Assembly: GCF_020042285.1 (NCBI RefSeq)
Contig: NZ_CP083388.1
Span: 310,001-374,000 of the forward strand
Reading direction: 5' to 3'
Length of the DNA stretch: 64,000 bases
Origin: Ferruginibacter albus
GTDB lineage: Bacteria; Bacteroidota; Bacteroidia; Chitinophagales; Chitinophagaceae
The notes under the pieces were generated by a model. It did no database searches. It saw only the letters and a program-made list of their open reading frames with translations, and was not told the DNA's origin. Shown here piece by piece: positions 53,619 through 62,088 of this stretch. Position 1 is the first letter of the stretch. Each line of letters opens with the position of its first letter. Made by a program: the position numbers and the translations under genes.

Positions 53619-54659
53619 TCATTTTTCGATGAGCTCTTTTATGATCCGCTCCAATTCTTTGATGCGTTTTTCCAACTCAGGTAAGTTTCTGTTTATTGCC
53701 TGGCTTCGCAATGCAGCAGTATAGTCAAAAGCCGGAGAGCCCGTTACTGCAGTATTAGGTATTTTAATAGACTTACTTACACCACTTTGAGCATTTATTT
53801 TACTTCCATCTGCAATTTGAATATGTCCTACCAAACCAACTTGCCCACCAATCATTACGTTATTCCCAACCTTAGTGCTTCCGCTAATACCTGATTGCGC
53901 TGCAATTACGGTATTGTTGCCAATTTCTACGTTGTGTGCTATTTGTAATAGGTTATCGAGTTTTGCACCTGCTTTAATAATAGTGCTTCCTATTGTTGCT
54001 CTGTCAATTGTAGTATTAGAGCCTATTTCCACATTATCTTCAATTACCACATTGCCTATTTGAGGAACTTTTTTATAGCTGCCATCTGCCTGAGGAGCAA
54101 AGCCAAAACCATCGCTGCCAATAACGGTGCCGGCATGTATCACTACGTTTTTTCCGATCACACAATCGTGATAGATTTTTACACCGGGATGGATGATTGT
54201 ATTTTCTCCTATAATGACATTATTACCTACAAAAACATTTGGAAACAATTTTACATTGTTATCTATAATTACTTTTTCGCTGATGTATGTAAAAGCCCCG
54301 ATAAAAATATTTTCGCCTTTTTTGGCAGTAGCATGAATATATGCAGGCTCTTCAATTCCCTGCATTTGCTGCGTTTGTATTTGCTGATACTTGTCTAATA
54401 AAATGGCAAAGGCACTGTATGCGTCTTTCACACGGATAAGCGTACACGAAACAGGTTGCTTTAACTCCTGCGATTCATTGATAATGACAACAGATGCCTG
54501 TGTACAATATAAAAAATCTTCATACTTGGGATTGGCTAAAAATGCTAATTGACCTTTTTGCGCTTCTTCTATTTTACCAAAAGATGCAACAGTTTCATTG
54601 GGGTCGCCTTCTATTTTACCATTGATGATGGCGGCTATTTGTATTGCGGAAAATTGCAT
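53619..54659 (-). CDS. lpxD: UDP-3-O-(3-hydroxyacyl)glucosamine N-acyltransferase
   Basis: 346 residues. An N-terminal uridine-binding domain ([20 protein letters not shown]) is followed by a left-handed beta-helix ([40 protein letters not shown]). The catalytic His lies in [13 protein letters not shown], and a C-terminal helix ends [18 protein letters not shown]. It adds the second acyl chain in lipid A synthesis. First lpx gene of the operon, 56 bp after the HD-domain gene. Confidence 0.97.
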   Translation of the reverse strand: MQFSAIQIAAIINGKIEGDPNETVASFGKIEEAQKGQLAFLANPKYEDFLYCTQASVVIINESQELKQPVSCTLIRVKDAYSAFAILLDKYQQIQTQQMQGIEEPAYIHATAKKGENIFIGAFTYISEKVIIDNNVKLFPNVFVGNNVIIGENTIIHPGVKIYHDCVIGKNVVIHAGTVIGSDGFGFAPQADGSYKKVPQIGNVVIEDNVEIGSNTTIDRATIGSTIIKAGAKLDNLLQIAHNVEIGNNTVIAAQSGISGSTKVGNNVMIGGQVGLVGHIQIADGSKINAQSGVSKSIKIPNTAVTGSPAFDYTAALRSQAINRNLPELEKRIKELERIIKELIEK

Positions 54660-54715
54660 AGCTGAATTTTGTGCGTCAAGTTCCTGGTATAAAAGTGATT
54701 ACCTGAAACCTGCGA

Positions 54716-55897
54716 CTATCTTAAATAACAAATGTAATATTTTTTGATCTTGCCTTTAAGGTTTTGATTGATAAGCGCATTATCTACTTCTGAAATGTCT
54801 TTTATAGTTCCATCCTTAAATAAGATATGGATGTTTTCATCTTCAAAATTGTATGTGCTGCTTATTGCTTCACCGGTAAAGACAAGCCATTCTGCATCTT
54901 CGCTGCTTATAGATAATTTTTTTGCAACTTCTTCGATCTTTTCCTGCAGTCTTTTTTTGTTAATTGGCTGTGAGGAATATTCTACTTTTAATAATTGCCG
55001 GTTGATGATGCCATTGCATAAGGTAGAGAGCACTTTGTCACTTTGCATGCTCCATATTTTCATTGTAGCTAACACATCATGATCGTCTATATTACAAAAT
55101 TCTTCTAAGGTTGCCGTATGTTTAGATGAATGGATAAAACTGCTTAAAATTCCCGGTGTTTCAGCATTGATATGTTTTGCTCTTTTAATGATTTGTTTCA
55201 GCATTTGTTCAGCGCACAAAACTGTTTTATGCAAATACACCTGCCAGTACATCAGCCTGCGTGCTACCAAAAATTTTTCGATAGAATAAATTCCCTTTTC
55301 TTCTATCATCAGTCCGCCATTGTGAACTACCAGCATTTTTAAAATGCGATCATAACCAATAACACCCTCGCTTACACCTGTAAAAAAACTATCACGTGTC
55401 AAATAATCCATTCTGTCAACATCCAGCTGACCACTTAACAGTTGATGTAAGTATTTTTTTGGATGCTTGTCTGTAAATATATCCAATGCAGTTTGCAATT
55501 GACCGTTAAACTCTTTGTTGAGCTCGTTCATTATGCGCAATGATATTTCTTCGTGGTGCACATTTTCTACCAGGATATTTTCCAATGCATGGCTGAAAGG
55601 CCCATGTCCTATATCGTGCAGTAAAATGGCAATTTTGGCTCCTTGTTCTTCTTCTTTTGTGATTTCAACACCTTTTCCTTTTAATTCAATAAGCGCACAG
55701 CTCATTAAATGATATGCGCCCAATGAATGATGCAATCTCGTATGCACAGCGCCAGGATAAACCAAATGTGCCATTGCCATTTGATGTATGCGTCGTAGCC
55801 GTTGATAATAAGGATGTGCGATGATCGCAGCAATCAATTCATCGTCAATAGTGATAAAGCCGTAAACAGGATCGTTAATGATTTTGCGAAAAGGCAT
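54716..55897 (-). CDS. HD-domain phosphohydrolase (SAMHD1-like)
   Basis: 393 residues from the ATG at 55897 (MPFRKIINDPVYGFITIDDE). The HD metal site is HTRLHHSLGAYHLM, then LLHDIGHGPFSHALE, and the later DYLTRDSFFTGV. This is the family of dNTP triphosphohydrolase-like proteins common next to lpxD in Bacteroidota. The substrate is not known. A frame upstream from 56032 adds 45 residues across repeat copy H and is unlikely. Confidence 0.9.
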   Translation of the reverse strand: MPFRKIINDPVYGFITIDDELIAAIIAHPYYQRLRRIHQMAMAHLVYPGAVHTRLHHSLGAYHLMSCALIELKGKGVEITKEEEQGAKIAILLHDIGHGPFSHALENILVENVHHEEISLRIMNELNKEFNGQLQTALDIFTDKHPKKYLHQLLSGQLDVDRMDYLTRDSFFTGVSEGVIGYDRILKMLVVHNGGLMIEEKGIYSIEKFLVARRLMYWQVYLHKTVLCAEQMLKQIIKRAKHINAETPGILSSFIHSSKHTATLEEFCNIDDHDVLATMKIWSMQSDKVLSTLCNGIINRQLLKVEYSSQPINKKRLQEKIEEVAKKLSISSEDAEWLVFTGEAISSTYNFEDENIHILFKDGTIKDISEVDNALINQNLKGKIKKYYICYLR

Positions 55898-56010
55898 TAA
55901 TAGTAAAAACTTTTTTGTTAAAAGATGTACAAAGTAAAACAAATCTCTAAAGCATCCATAGATTAAATTAAATTTGTAATGAACGCAGTTAAAATGCTGA
56001 GAACTGCAGC

Positions 56011-56049
56011 GCCGTAAAAGAGAGTGACACAACGATTCCTGATAGTAGT
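56011..56049 (+). repeat. Interspersed intergenic repeat, short form, copy H
   Basis: GCCGTAAAAGAGAGTGACAC then AACGATTCCTGATAG. It lies in the divergent spacer between the HD-domain gene and porX. Confidence 0.7.
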
Positions 56050-56102
56050 ACTTCGGCTAAGGACATAAAGAACAAACATCAAAAATTATTAATTAAAAAA
56101 AC

Positions 56103-57659
56103 ATGAGTTCAACAAAAATACTTTGGGTTGATGACGAGATTGACAGCCTTACATCGCAGATACTTTTTTTGGAAAACAAGGGATATGAAGTGAATACAAA
56201 AACCAACGGTTTTGATGCCGTGGAATTTGTAAAAGAGAATATTGTGGATGTAGTGCTGCTGGACGAAAGTATGCCTGGCATTACCGGCTTGCAAACTTTG
56301 CAACAGATAAAAGAAGTGAATAACAATTTGCCTGTAGTAATGATCACCAAAAATGAAGCAGAGAATTTGATGGATGAAGCAATCGGTTCACAGATCAGCG
56401 ATTATTTAATAAAGCCCGTAAACCCTAACCAGGTGTTATTGAGCTTGAAAAAAATTATTGATAATAAAAGGCTGGTAGCAGAAAAAACTACCTCTTCTTA
56501 TCAACAAGAGTTTAGAAACTTATTCATGGCGTTGAACGATAACCCGGATTACAATGGCTGGATGGACATTTATAAAAAATTAGTGTACTGGGAACTGGAG
56601 ATGAAAAAAAGCGATAGTCCTGAAATGCAGGAAGTTTTTCAATCGCAAAAATCTGAAGCCAATACGGAATTCTTTAAATTTATTTCTAAGAATTACGCGT
56701 CATGGGTTGGACCTAAAAGCGTTGATAGCCCGATAATGAGTCATACGGTAATGAAGTATAAAGTGTTGCCGCATGTTGAAAAAGGAATTCCTTTATTTTT
56801 TGTATTAATAGATAATTTGCGTTTTGATCAATGGAAAAGCATTCAACCGATCTTCAATGAAAGCTTTAGAATATTGGAAGAAGAAACATTCTATTCCATT
56901 TTACCAACAGCTACACAATATGCCCGCAATGCTATTTTCGCGGGTGCGTTACCGGTAGATATAGAAAAAAAGTTTCCGGTGCAATGGAAAAATGATGATG
57001 AAGAAGGAGGAAAGAATTTATTTGAGGAGGAATTTTTTAAAGCACAATTAAAACAATTGGGCAAAAGTGATCTAAAATATTCTTATACAAAGATCACTAA
57101 TAACAACGATGGACAAAAGCTGGTTGATAACATTCATAATTTATTGCAAAACGATATTAATATTATTGTTTACAACTTTGTTGATATGCTGAGCCACGCA
57201 CGTACAGAAATGGAAGTGTTGAAAGAGTTAGCCGGTGATGAAACGAGTTACCGAAGCATTACACAGAGCTGGTTTGAACATTCTCCATTACACCAGGCGC
57301 TTAAAAAAGTTGCCGATAAAAAAATGACCTTAATAGTTGGTACCGATCATGGAAGTGTGCGTGTAAAAACGCCGGTAAAAGTTATTGGCGACAAACAAAC
57401 CACAGCTAATCTTCGCTACAAGCATGGACGTAACCTTAACTACGAACCTCGGGATGTATTGGCTTTCCGCGACCCTCGTGAAGCAGCGTTGCCGGTGCCC
57501 AATGTAAATTCATCCTATATTTTTGCAAAAGGAGATGTGTTCCTTTGTTATCCTAATAATTACAATCATTTTGTAAATTATTATCGCAACACATTTCAAC
57601 ATGGTGGCGTAAGCTTGGAAGAAATGATCGTGCCGATTGTGCGAATGACTAATAAATGA
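56103..57659 (+). CDS. porX: T9SS response regulator PorX (receiver plus PglZ-type phosphodiesterase)
   Basis: 518 residues. The receiver domain (about 1-120) has phospho-acceptor Asp54 in VVLLDESMPGITG and Lys in DYLIKPVNP. The PglZ / alkaline-phosphatase-like domain (about 200-515) has FVLIDNLRFDQWKSI, the nucleophile Thr in LPTATQYARNAIF, NFVDMLSHARTEM and GTDHGSVRVKTP. Known PorX proteins regulate type IX secretion together with PorY and cleave oligonucleotides with the PglZ domain. No porY-like kinase is adjacent. Its presence implies a type IX secretion system elsewhere. Confidence 0.95.
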   Translation: MSSTKILWVDDEIDSLTSQILFLENKGYEVNTKTNGFDAVEFVKENIVDVVLLDESMPGITGLQTLQQIKEVNNNLPVVMITKNEAENLMDEAIGSQISDYLIKPVNPNQVLLSLKKIIDNKRLVAEKTTSSYQQEFRNLFMALNDNPDYNGWMDIYKKLVYWELEMKKSDSPEMQEVFQSQKSEANTEFFKFISKNYASWVGPKSVDSPIMSHTVMKYKVLPHVEKGIPLFFVLIDNLRFDQWKSIQPIFNESFRILEEETFYSILPTATQYARNAIFAGALPVDIEKKFPVQWKNDDEEGGKNLFEEEFFKAQLKQLGKSDLKYSYTKITNNNDGQKLVDNIHNLLQNDINIIVYNFVDMLSHARTEMEVLKELAGDETSYRSITQSWFEHSPLHQALKKVADKKMTLIVGTDHGSVRVKTPVKVIGDKQTTANLRYKHGRNLNYEPRDVLAFRDPREAALPVPNVNSSYIFAKGDVFLCYPNNYNHFVNYYRNTFQHGGVSLEEMIVPIVRMTNK

Positions 57660-57689
57660 TTTTTTGGAAGAATAGAGCTTATTTAATTA

Positions 57690-58280
57690 CTACTTTTTAG
57701 TCGCTGTTTTTTGTTTGAGTAGCTTACGTTTAATTAAGTTATAGTTTATAGTAAAAGTTTCTTCATTAATTGGAATGCAGGCTATTTCTTCAAAACTATT
57801 TTTTTTAAGCTCTATAATGTGAAATGTATTTGAAAGAGAAAGATCAGCCCAATCAACGCAGTAGCCTATTTCATCCTTCCCGTCATTATTCATATCTCCT
57901 AAGTTTTTAAAAAGAGTAAGTCCACATTGTGATCCTTTTATAACAATGAAAGTATCAACATTTGGAATAGATGTATATAATCTGCTAATAGGTAGTTTTT
58001 TTATGACCAGCTTGATATTATTTTCCCAATCAACACTATCCATGATCTTACTTGTTTCTTTTCCGGTCAGGCTACTAATGTATGATTCATAAACGGTGTC
58101 AATAATTTTATCGCCATTAAAATCACCTGTAATAGAAAGGCGTTTGCCAAATTTCGAATAAGGAGATTGTGTTGAATCTGTAATAGCAATTGCTTTTTTC
58201 ATTAATTCCTTACTGGAATTGCCGGAATTACAACTCTGAAGGATCGGGATTAACAAAAGCAAATAAAAATATCTCGCCAT
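57690..58280 (-). CDS. Lipoprotein with Asp-rich (FG-GAP-like) loops
   Basis: 196 residues. Lipobox LQSC near residue 16. Two loops, GDFNGDKIIDTV and GDMNNDGKDEIGY, have the Asp-x-Asn/Asp-x-Asp spacing of calcium-binding FG-GAP or dockerin loops. No enzyme motif. Probably an envelope protein; function unknown. Confidence 0.75.
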   Translation of the reverse strand: MARYFYLLLLIPILQSCNSGNSSKELMKKAIAITDSTQSPYSKFGKRLSITGDFNGDKIIDTVYESYISSLTGKETSKIMDSVDWENNIKLVIKKLPISRLYTSIPNVDTFIVIKGSQCGLTLFKNLGDMNNDGKDEIGYCVDWADLSLSNTFHIIELKKNSFEEIACIPINEETFTINYNLIKRKLLKQKTATKK

Positions 58281-58420
58281 TTATTATTGTTGTTCGTCAA
58301 ATATAAATCACAATGCAAAGTATTTATTAACGTTTGTTGAAAAACTTTTTTCATAATTAATTGTAATAGATAGAAGTTGCACTGTTTTTAACCCATTTTG
58401 TTCTAAAAGAGAATTTTGCG

Positions 58421-58687
58421 ATGAAATATACACAAACCACCCTTGATAAAATAGAGAGAATTGTAGAAGAAGGAGGTTACTTGCTTCGTTATGAGAAGGG
58501 AACTTTTCAAAGCGGGTACTGTGTTTTAAAAGAAAAGAAAGTAGTAGTGTTAAATAAATTTTTTCAAACAGAAGGAAGAATAAATACACTGGTAGATCTA
58601 TTACCGCAATTAGATATTCACATCGATTTACTCACACATGAAAGCCAAAAAATGCTTGACGAGGTAATGAGCATAGAGCATGAGTAA
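58421..58687 (+). CDS. Small conserved-type hypothetical protein
   Basis: 88 residues (MKYTQTTLDKIERIVEEGGY to EVMSIEHE). Soluble, with helix-strand-strand-helix pattern; LRYEKGTFQSGYCVLKEKKVVVLNKFF is beta-rich and NTLVDLLPQL helical. Not recognised. It precedes the MBL hydrolase gene by 131 bp, which has its own promoter box. Confidence 0.78.
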   Translation: MKYTQTTLDKIERIVEEGGYLLRYEKGTFQSGYCVLKEKKVVVLNKFFQTEGRINTLVDLLPQLDIHIDLLTHESQKMLDEVMSIEHE

Positions 58688-58806
58688 AGAATAGTCTCAT
58701 TAAGGCAGAGAAAAAGAATTTACTTTGGTGTCTGTGAAAGTTTTTCAAAATATTTCCCTCCTAATTACATAATGCCCTGTGTTTCTGGACTCTGTAAGAA
58801 TAGTTT

Positions 58807-58814
58807 TATTTTTG
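58807..58814 (+). promoter_or_regulatory. -7 box TATTTTTG directly before a GTG-started gene
   Basis: Exact TAnnTTTG match ending 5 nt before the GTG at 58819; predicted transcription start at the base before GTG, i.e. leaderless. The -33 region holds TTTCTG. Confidence 0.5.
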
Positions 58815-58818
58815 TACA

Positions 58819-59601
58819 GTGAGCTATCCTCCATTAAAAATAACATTTTTGGGAACCGGCACCAGTAGCGGTGTTCCGATGATTGCCTGCGATTGTGAGG
58901 TTTGCACATCTACCAATAAAAAAGATAAACGTTTACGCAGCAGCATTTTGGTACAAAGTGCAACAACAACTTTAGTAGTAGATACAACGCCTGATTTCCG
59001 TTATCAAATGTTGAGAGAAAATGTAAAAAAGCTCGATGCAGTTCTATTTACACATCCTCATAAGGATCATATTGCAGGGTTGGACGATGTAAAAGCATTT
59101 AATTGGTTTTTAAAAAAGCCAATGCAGATATTTTCGAATGCATTAACGGAAGAGGCATTAAAAAGAGAATTTGCCTATGCCTTTGCTGATAAAAAATATC
59201 CGGGAATACCGGAGTTAACGTTAAACACCATTGATGAAAGCAATTCCTTTACAATAGGCGATATTACTGTGACACCTATTTTGGTTTGGCACTTAAAAAT
59301 GCCGGTATTGGCTTTTCGTTTTGGTGATTTTACCTATATTACTGATGCCAATCGTATCGATGAAAGTGAGAAAGAAAAAATAAAAGGCAGTAAGATAATG
59401 GTAGTAAATGCATTGAGGCACGATAAACATATCTCTCACTATACATTAGATGAAGCCATTGCGCTTGCCCGCGAACTGGAAATTCCTCAAACTTATTTAA
59501 CGCATATCAGCCACCAGTTGGGTAAATACGAGGACGTAGAACCTACGCTTCCGGCCGGAATAAATTTAGCTTATGACGGGATGCAACTTTTGATAGGTTA
59601 A
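58819..59601 (+). CDS. MBL-fold metallohydrolase (PhnP-like)
   Basis: 260 residues with a GTG start. It begins LKITFLGTGTSSGVPMIACDCEVC, the start of PhnP-like metallo-beta-lactamase proteins with a Cys cluster near residues 24-29. The metal motif is THPHKDHIAGLDD (H-x-H-x-D-H), with YITDANRI and LTHISHQLG later. Family members hydrolyse phosphodiesters, including cyclic ribose phosphates; the substrate here is not known. It is followed by the HhH protein gene after 43 bp. Confidence 0.9.
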   Translation: MSYPPLKITFLGTGTSSGVPMIACDCEVCTSTNKKDKRLRSSILVQSATTTLVVDTTPDFRYQMLRENVKKLDAVLFTHPHKDHIAGLDDVKAFNWFLKKPMQIFSNALTEEALKREFAYAFADKKYPGIPELTLNTIDESNSFTIGDITVTPILVWHLKMPVLAFRFGDFTYITDANRIDESEKEKIKGSKIMVVNALRHDKHISHYTLDEAIALARELEIPQTYLTHISHQLGKYEDVEPTLPAGINLAYDGMQLLIG

Positions 59602-59644
59602 AATCTTCATAGTAGAGATTCTTGACCCTTCAAAATATGATCAT

Positions 59645-60580
59645 ATGCTTAACAAAGAAACGTATTCCTACTTTTCTTTTACAAAAAAAGAACGCAGAGG
59701 TATCCTTGTTTTAGTTTCCCTTATTTTATTTTTTCTCCTTATTCCTTTTACATATTCTCTTTTTAACAAGCCAAAACAATATAGTCATGAGGAGTTTGAA
59801 AAAGAAATTACGCAATTGCAATCGGCACAAAAAACAGATAGTTTTAGTAAAAACAATTTTGAAAGAAACATTGCCTTATATAACGAGCCAATAGAAAATA
59901 AAGAAGTAGAATTACCAACCGAATTATTTTATTTCAATCCTAATACACTTGATGCGGCAGGATGGAAACGTTTAGGAATAAAAGATAAGACCATTGCAAC
60001 CATACAGAAATATTTATCGAAAGGCGGCAAGTTTTATAAGCCGGAAGATATTGGTAAAATATGGGGAATTGCTCCTGATAAAGCACAGCAATTAATTCCT
60101 TACATAAACATTGAACCTAAACAATTATCTAATTATGCTCAAACTTTTACTTATGAAAAGAAAGAATATAAAAAAGAAATTGTTTTGGTTGATATAAATG
60201 TAGCGGATACAACTGCTTTTATTGCATTGCCCGGAATAGGAAACAAGCTTGCCAACAGGATAATAAACTTTAGAAATAAACTAGGTGGGTTTTACTCTGT
60301 TGAACAGGTTGGAGAAACATTCGGCTTGCCTGATTCTACTTTTCAAAAAATAAAACCTCGGTTACAATTAAATATTACCAACCTTGCTCAAATAAATATC
60401 AATACAGCCACTGTTGATGAAATGAAACAACATCCTTATATGCGTTATGCCATTGCCAATGCAGTGGTGCAATATCGCAATCAACATGGAAATTACACTT
60501 CTGTTGCTGACGTCAAAAAAGTTGTTTTAGTGACGGATGAAATTTATAAAAAGCTTTCACCTTATTTAAAAGTTGATTAA
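59645..60580 (+). CDS. Membrane-anchored helix-hairpin-helix protein (ComEA-like repeats)
   Basis: 311 residues. An N-terminal membrane helix (about 18-38) is followed by a linker and three HhH modules: FNPNTLDAAGWKRLGIKDKT (about 95-145), DINVADTTAFIALPGIGNKL (about 178-240) and NINTATVDEMKQHPYMRYAI (about 255-308). ComEA-type proteins bind DNA outside the cytoplasmic membrane in uptake. A role in competence is inferred; it is shared with the comF gene in the same window. Confidence 0.88.
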   Translation: MLNKETYSYFSFTKKERRGILVLVSLILFFLLIPFTYSLFNKPKQYSHEEFEKEITQLQSAQKTDSFSKNNFERNIALYNEPIENKEVELPTELFYFNPNTLDAAGWKRLGIKDKTIATIQKYLSKGGKFYKPEDIGKIWGIAPDKAQQLIPYINIEPKQLSNYAQTFTYEKKEYKKEIVLVDINVADTTAFIALPGIGNKLANRIINFRNKLGGFYSVEQVGETFGLPDSTFQKIKPRLQLNITNLAQININTATVDEMKQHPYMRYAIANAVVQYRNQHGNYTSVADVKKVVLVTDEIYKKLSPYLKVD

Positions 60581-60611
60581 ATTGTAGTACAACTAATACA
60601 GCAGCACGGTT

Positions 60612-61757
60612 ATGTCAATGAATTTTGAAATAGATGAAGTTACACAGCAAGTAGCTCAAACAGCAAGAGATTTTGCCAATCAATATATTAAGCCATTTGT
60701 AATGAAATGGGATGAAGCACAGGAGTTCCCGATAAAAATATTTAAGCAATTGGGTGAATTGGGAATGATGGGAGTGTTGGTTCCTGAAGAATATGGTGGT
60801 GCAGGTTTAAGTTATTTTGAATATAATGTTGTGATACAGGAAGTAGCCAAAGTATGTGGCGCAATTGGATTAAGTGTGGCAGCACATAACTCCCTTTGTA
60901 CCGGGCATATTTTAAGTTTTGGCAGTGAAGAACAAAAGAAAAAATATCTGCCCAAATTAGCTACCGCAGAATATATTGGTGCCTGGGGATTAACCGAAGC
61001 TACTACCGGTAGTGATGCAGGAAACATGAAAACAACTGCCGTAAAAGATGGAGATGACTGGATATTAAATGGAACTAAAAATTGGATCACTCATGGTAAA
61101 AGCGGTGATGTGGCTGTAGTGATCTGTAGAACAGGATTGCCTCGTGCAAAGGATAGTTCCACTGCGTTTATAGTTGACCGTGATACTATGGGTTTCAGTG
61201 CCGGTAAAAAAGAAAATAAATTGGGAATGCGTGCCAGCGAAACTACCGAAATGATCTTTGATAATTGCAGGATACCAGATGCAAATCGGTTAGGCAGCGT
61301 AGGTGACGGGTTTCACCAGGCCATGAAAGTATTGGATGGCGGTCGTATCTCTATTGCTGCATTAAGCTTAGGCATTGCGAAAGGCGCTTATGAAGCAGCA
61401 CTTCAATATTCAAAAGAAAGAAAGCAATTTGACCAACCTATTGCCAACTTCCAGGGAATATCTTTTAAGCTGGCCGACATGGCAACTGAAATCATGGCTG
61501 CTGAATTATTAATTAATCAGGCCTGTGATCTAAAGAACCGTAAACAACCGGTTACAAAAGAAGCAGCGATGGCAAAATATTATGCAAGTGAAGTAGCTGT
61601 GAAAGTAGCAACCGAAGCCGTACAGATATTTGGAGGATATGGCTATACAAAAGACTTCCCGGTAGAAAAATTTTATCGCGACAGCAAGTTGTGTACTATT
61701 GGCGAAGGAACCAGTGAAATTCAGAAATTAGTTATCAGCAGAGAAGTATTAAAATGA
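60612..61757 (+). CDS. Acyl-CoA dehydrogenase (short-chain type)
   Basis: 381 residues, FAD-dependent. Landmarks: WGLTEATTGSDAGNMKTTAV (substrate/FAD region), NGTKNWITHGKSGDV, LDGGRISIAALSLGIAKGAY, QIFGGYGYTKDFPVEKFYRD and IGEGTSEIQKLVISREVL, with the catalytic Glu in GEGTSE. It oxidises acyl-CoA to enoyl-CoA in beta-oxidation or branched-chain catabolism, which would connect to icmF. Start at ATG 60612 or 60618. Confidence 0.95.
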   Translation: MSMNFEIDEVTQQVAQTARDFANQYIKPFVMKWDEAQEFPIKIFKQLGELGMMGVLVPEEYGGAGLSYFEYNVVIQEVAKVCGAIGLSVAAHNSLCTGHILSFGSEEQKKKYLPKLATAEYIGAWGLTEATTGSDAGNMKTTAVKDGDDWILNGTKNWITHGKSGDVAVVICRTGLPRAKDSSTAFIVDRDTMGFSAGKKENKLGMRASETTEMIFDNCRIPDANRLGSVGDGFHQAMKVLDGGRISIAALSLGIAKGAYEAALQYSKERKQFDQPIANFQGISFKLADMATEIMAAELLINQACDLKNRKQPVTKEAAMAKYYASEVAVKVATEAVQIFGGYGYTKDFPVEKFYRDSKLCTIGEGTSEIQKLVISREVLK

Positions 61758-61760
61758 TTT

Positions 61761-61801
61761 TCTCGCAGAGACACAGAGTTTTTCTCTGCGCCTCTGCGAG
61801 A
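61761..61801. terminator. Long hairpin, bidirectional terminator candidate
   Basis: TCTCGCAGAG ... CAGAG (61761-61778) pairs with CTCTG ... CTCTGCGAGA (61784-61801), a 5-nt T loop between. It lies between convergent genes. The stem resembles CTCTG-type repeats elsewhere in the window. Confidence 0.6.
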
Positions 61802-61807
61802 TATAAA

Positions 61808-62056
61808 TTACAAACCGAATTTTCCTTTCAGATCTCCTAAAAAGTCTTCTGCTTTATCGGTAATATTATCCATAATTCCTGAAGAAGAGCCGTCGGTAGC
61901 GGTTCCGCCGCTTTGCTGGCTAAATAAGTTTTCTACAGCACCTTCCAGCATCGGGAATTTTTCTTTTACAAAATTCTTTACAGCTTCAATGGCTCCGTTA
62001 GCTTGTTCTTGTGTTAAGCCAACTTTTTCTACTAAATGATTGATTAGTTCTTGCAT
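61808..62056 (-). CDS. Small helical protein of unknown function
   Basis: 82 residues: MQELINHLVEKVGLTQEQAN, then EAVKNFVKEKFPMLEGAVE, a Ser/Gly-rich linker and DKAEDFLGDLKGKFGL. Two amphipathic helices flank the linker; no signal or membrane span. The family was not identified. It lies 32 bp after the RelA/SpoT gene. Confidence 0.75.
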   Translation of the reverse strand: MQELINHLVEKVGLTQEQANGAIEAVKNFVKEKFPMLEGAVENLFSQQSGGTATDGSSSGIMDNITDKAEDFLGDLKGKFGL

Positions 62057-62088
62057 TTTATAAAATTTAATTTTGTTATTAATAAGCC

